DNA from: an uncultured Collinsella sp.
GTDB lineage: Bacteria; Actinomycetota; Coriobacteriia; Coriobacteriales; Coriobacteriaceae
Assembly: GCA_902492185.1 (NCBI GenBank)
Contig: CABUKY010000034.1
Span: 1 to 13,498 of the forward strand
DNA length: 13,498 nt
Reading direction: 5' to 3'
In this document: positions 12,617 through 13,498 of the stretch, one piece after another
How positions within the stretch are numbered: position 1 is the stretch's first letter
How the letters are laid out: every line of letters begins with the position of its first letter
Made by a program: the position numbers and the translations under genes
Notes under the pieces: generated by a model
Seen by the model: the letters and a program-made list of their open reading frames with translations, nothing else
Database searches by the model: none
Told to the model about the DNA's origin: nothing

Positions 12617-13401
12617 TCCAGATGTGCGCGGAGTCGCTCCGCATCGACATCGAGCGTGGTCTCAGCATTGACCTGAGCCAGCCGATACCCGACAAAGTAG
12701 GGTGAAACCACCCAACGTGGAAGCGCCTTGGCAATGGTTCGGTCGCTCATGTGATAGAAGAACAGGTTGTACGACTCTGCACGACCGCCATGGTGCTCGT
12801 GCAAGATATAGCGCAGAGCTATCTGGATTGCATCGGCGAAGAGGTCCGTCTCGGCTTGGTCTCTCGCGTCATCGCTGGCGGCGATTCCCTGCGGGGCTGA
12901 AACGTTGATCTCAAAGAACCCCATGATCGGTTCGGTTGAGATATTGACCGAGATCCTCCCCTGTTGCCAGACATTGATGCCTTCGAAATTGGCAGAAGTC
13001 AGCGAAGTGTAGCCGTCTTCCTGCTCCAAACCCACAATCTGCATGTGCGGATGCACGAGACTACCGCCCGAGAGCGGACCCTTGTTCTTGTACATGAGCA
13101 CGCTTCGATACTGCTGTGAATCGATCATCTGCTGCCAGCAACCCAGGGCAAACCGCATCACATGGTGGAGTTCATCCGGCTCGTAGGTCACCAGGTCGGC
13201 ATCGTGATCGGCCGACTCGATCAGCACGGTTTGACGGGTGGCGCGCAGGGTCTTGAACTTATTCTCGAGCCAAATGCAATCGCCATCACGGCGAATTATG
13301 TCGGTGAGCCCTTCTGTATCGCAAAAAGGGCACGCGGTGCCGGGACGACGGTTGTCGTCGGGCTTACCGTTCGCCTGCTGAACGTCAAATACCAGCGCCA
13401 C
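12601..13401 (-). CDS. DUF4931/GalT-like HIT-superfamily protein
   Basis: The protein is 266 residues, soluble, with no signal peptide. TACPFCDTEG (22-31) supplies a CxxC that may bind zinc, as in galactose-1-phosphate uridylyltransferase. GSLVHPHMQIVG (113-124) carries HPHxQ, the catalytic motif of the GalT branch, whose second histidine is the nucleotidylated nucleophile. It is shorter than true GalT (about 350 residues) and lacks much of the rest, so DUF4931-type is a better label than GalT; a nucleotide-transfer or hydrolysis role is inferred. The start is GTG at 13401 with GGAGG 8 nt upstream. That SD lies within the last codons of the upstream gene, whose TAA is three bases before the GTG, so the two are co-transcribed and probably translationally coupled. 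Confidence 0.85.
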   Translation of the reverse strand: MALVFDVQQANGKPDDNRRPGTACPFCDTEGLTDIIRRDGDCIWLENKFKTLRATRQTVLIESADHDADLVTYEPDELHHVMRFALGCWQQMIDSQQYRSVLMYKNKGPLSGGSLVHPHMQIVGLEQEDGYTSLTSANFEGINVWQQGRISVNISTEPIMGFFEINVSAPQGIAASDDARDQAETDLFADAIQIALRYILHEHHGGRAESYNLFFYHMSDRTIAKALPRWVVSPYFVGYRLAQVNAETTLDVDAERLRAHLEALTS

Positions 13402-13404
13402 GGG

Positions 13405-13498
13405 TTATACCTCCAGCGGCACAATCTTGGTGCCATGGAGCTCGGAGACGCCCAGTGCCGCCGCCACGGTATCGCGGTTGGCCGTGGAAATGCCGCCG
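13405..13498 (-). CDS. C-terminal end of an unidentified protein (cut by window edge)
   Basis: An open frame enters from the right edge and ends in TAA at 13407-13405. The visible 30 residues begin GGISTANRDTVAAALGVSE and finish HGTKIVPLEV. I do not recognise the family. The frame is credible because its final codons contain the SD of the next gene and the 3-bp gap is typical of an operon. Its identity would indicate the pathway of the GalT-like neighbour. Confidence 0.65.
   Translation of the reverse strand, partial: GGISTANRDTVAAALGVSELHGTKIVPLEV

Noticed and set aside
1..13498. CRISPR array, prophage, transposase or defence island
   Set aside because: No regularly spaced repeats, integrase, transposase or recognisable defence genes were seen; the genes are chromosomal housekeeping types.

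Overview
The window looks like chromosomal core DNA from a GC-rich Gram-positive bacterium. The best fit by inference is an actinobacterium of class Coriobacteriia (Collinsella-like). The support is GC-rich codon use, the infC-rpmI-rplT operon, a recJ-relA-metallohydrolase neighbourhood like that of Gram-positive anaerobes, and a RecJ fused to a RecQ-like helicase. No phage, transposase, CRISPR or toxin/defence cassette is visible. All genes but one lie on the minus strand.

Layout in minus-strand (transcription) order, from the right end. A truncated unidentified gene (13498-13405) is followed after three bases by a DUF4931/GalT-like HIT-superfamily protein (13401-12601). Convergent to it, on the plus strand, is a BASS-family transporter (11575-12573). 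Next comes recJ fused to a RecQ-like helicase (11298-8011), preceded by a short overlapping upstream ORF. It is followed after 15 bp by a bifunctional (p)ppGpp synthetase/hydrolase (7995-5635). A strong hairpin then precedes a metallo-beta-lactamase-fold hydrolase (5546-4863). Class II fructose-bisphosphate aldolase (4668-3802) is followed by a 93-bp nested inverted repeat, then a cytoplasmic transglutaminase-like protein (3543-2110) and tRNA-Leu(CAA) with an encoded CCA (2070-1984).

Between tRNA-Leu and infC, the 3' 23 nt of the tRNA plus its terminator are duplicated 183-184 bp away, enclosing a palindrome-rich GC island. The translation operon infC-rpmI-rplT (1537-359) follows and ends in a strong terminator at 301-337. 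Beyond that the sequence shows no gene. The extreme left edge carries a motif resembling rRNA-operon leader/boxA sequences, so a minus-strand rRNA operon may begin just outside the window.

The most interesting part is the infC leader. It has a clean intrinsic terminator about 7 nt upstream of the infC ribosome binding site. A possible 18-codon leader peptide reads through that terminator and stops inside the infC Shine-Dalgarno, and the best-supported infC start is a non-canonical AUA. This combines elements of the Bacillus L20 transcription attenuator and the E. coli AUU-start IF3 autoregulation. The recJ 5' region also has an overlapping upstream ORF that may couple translation. Everything here is read by eye; no database search was possible.
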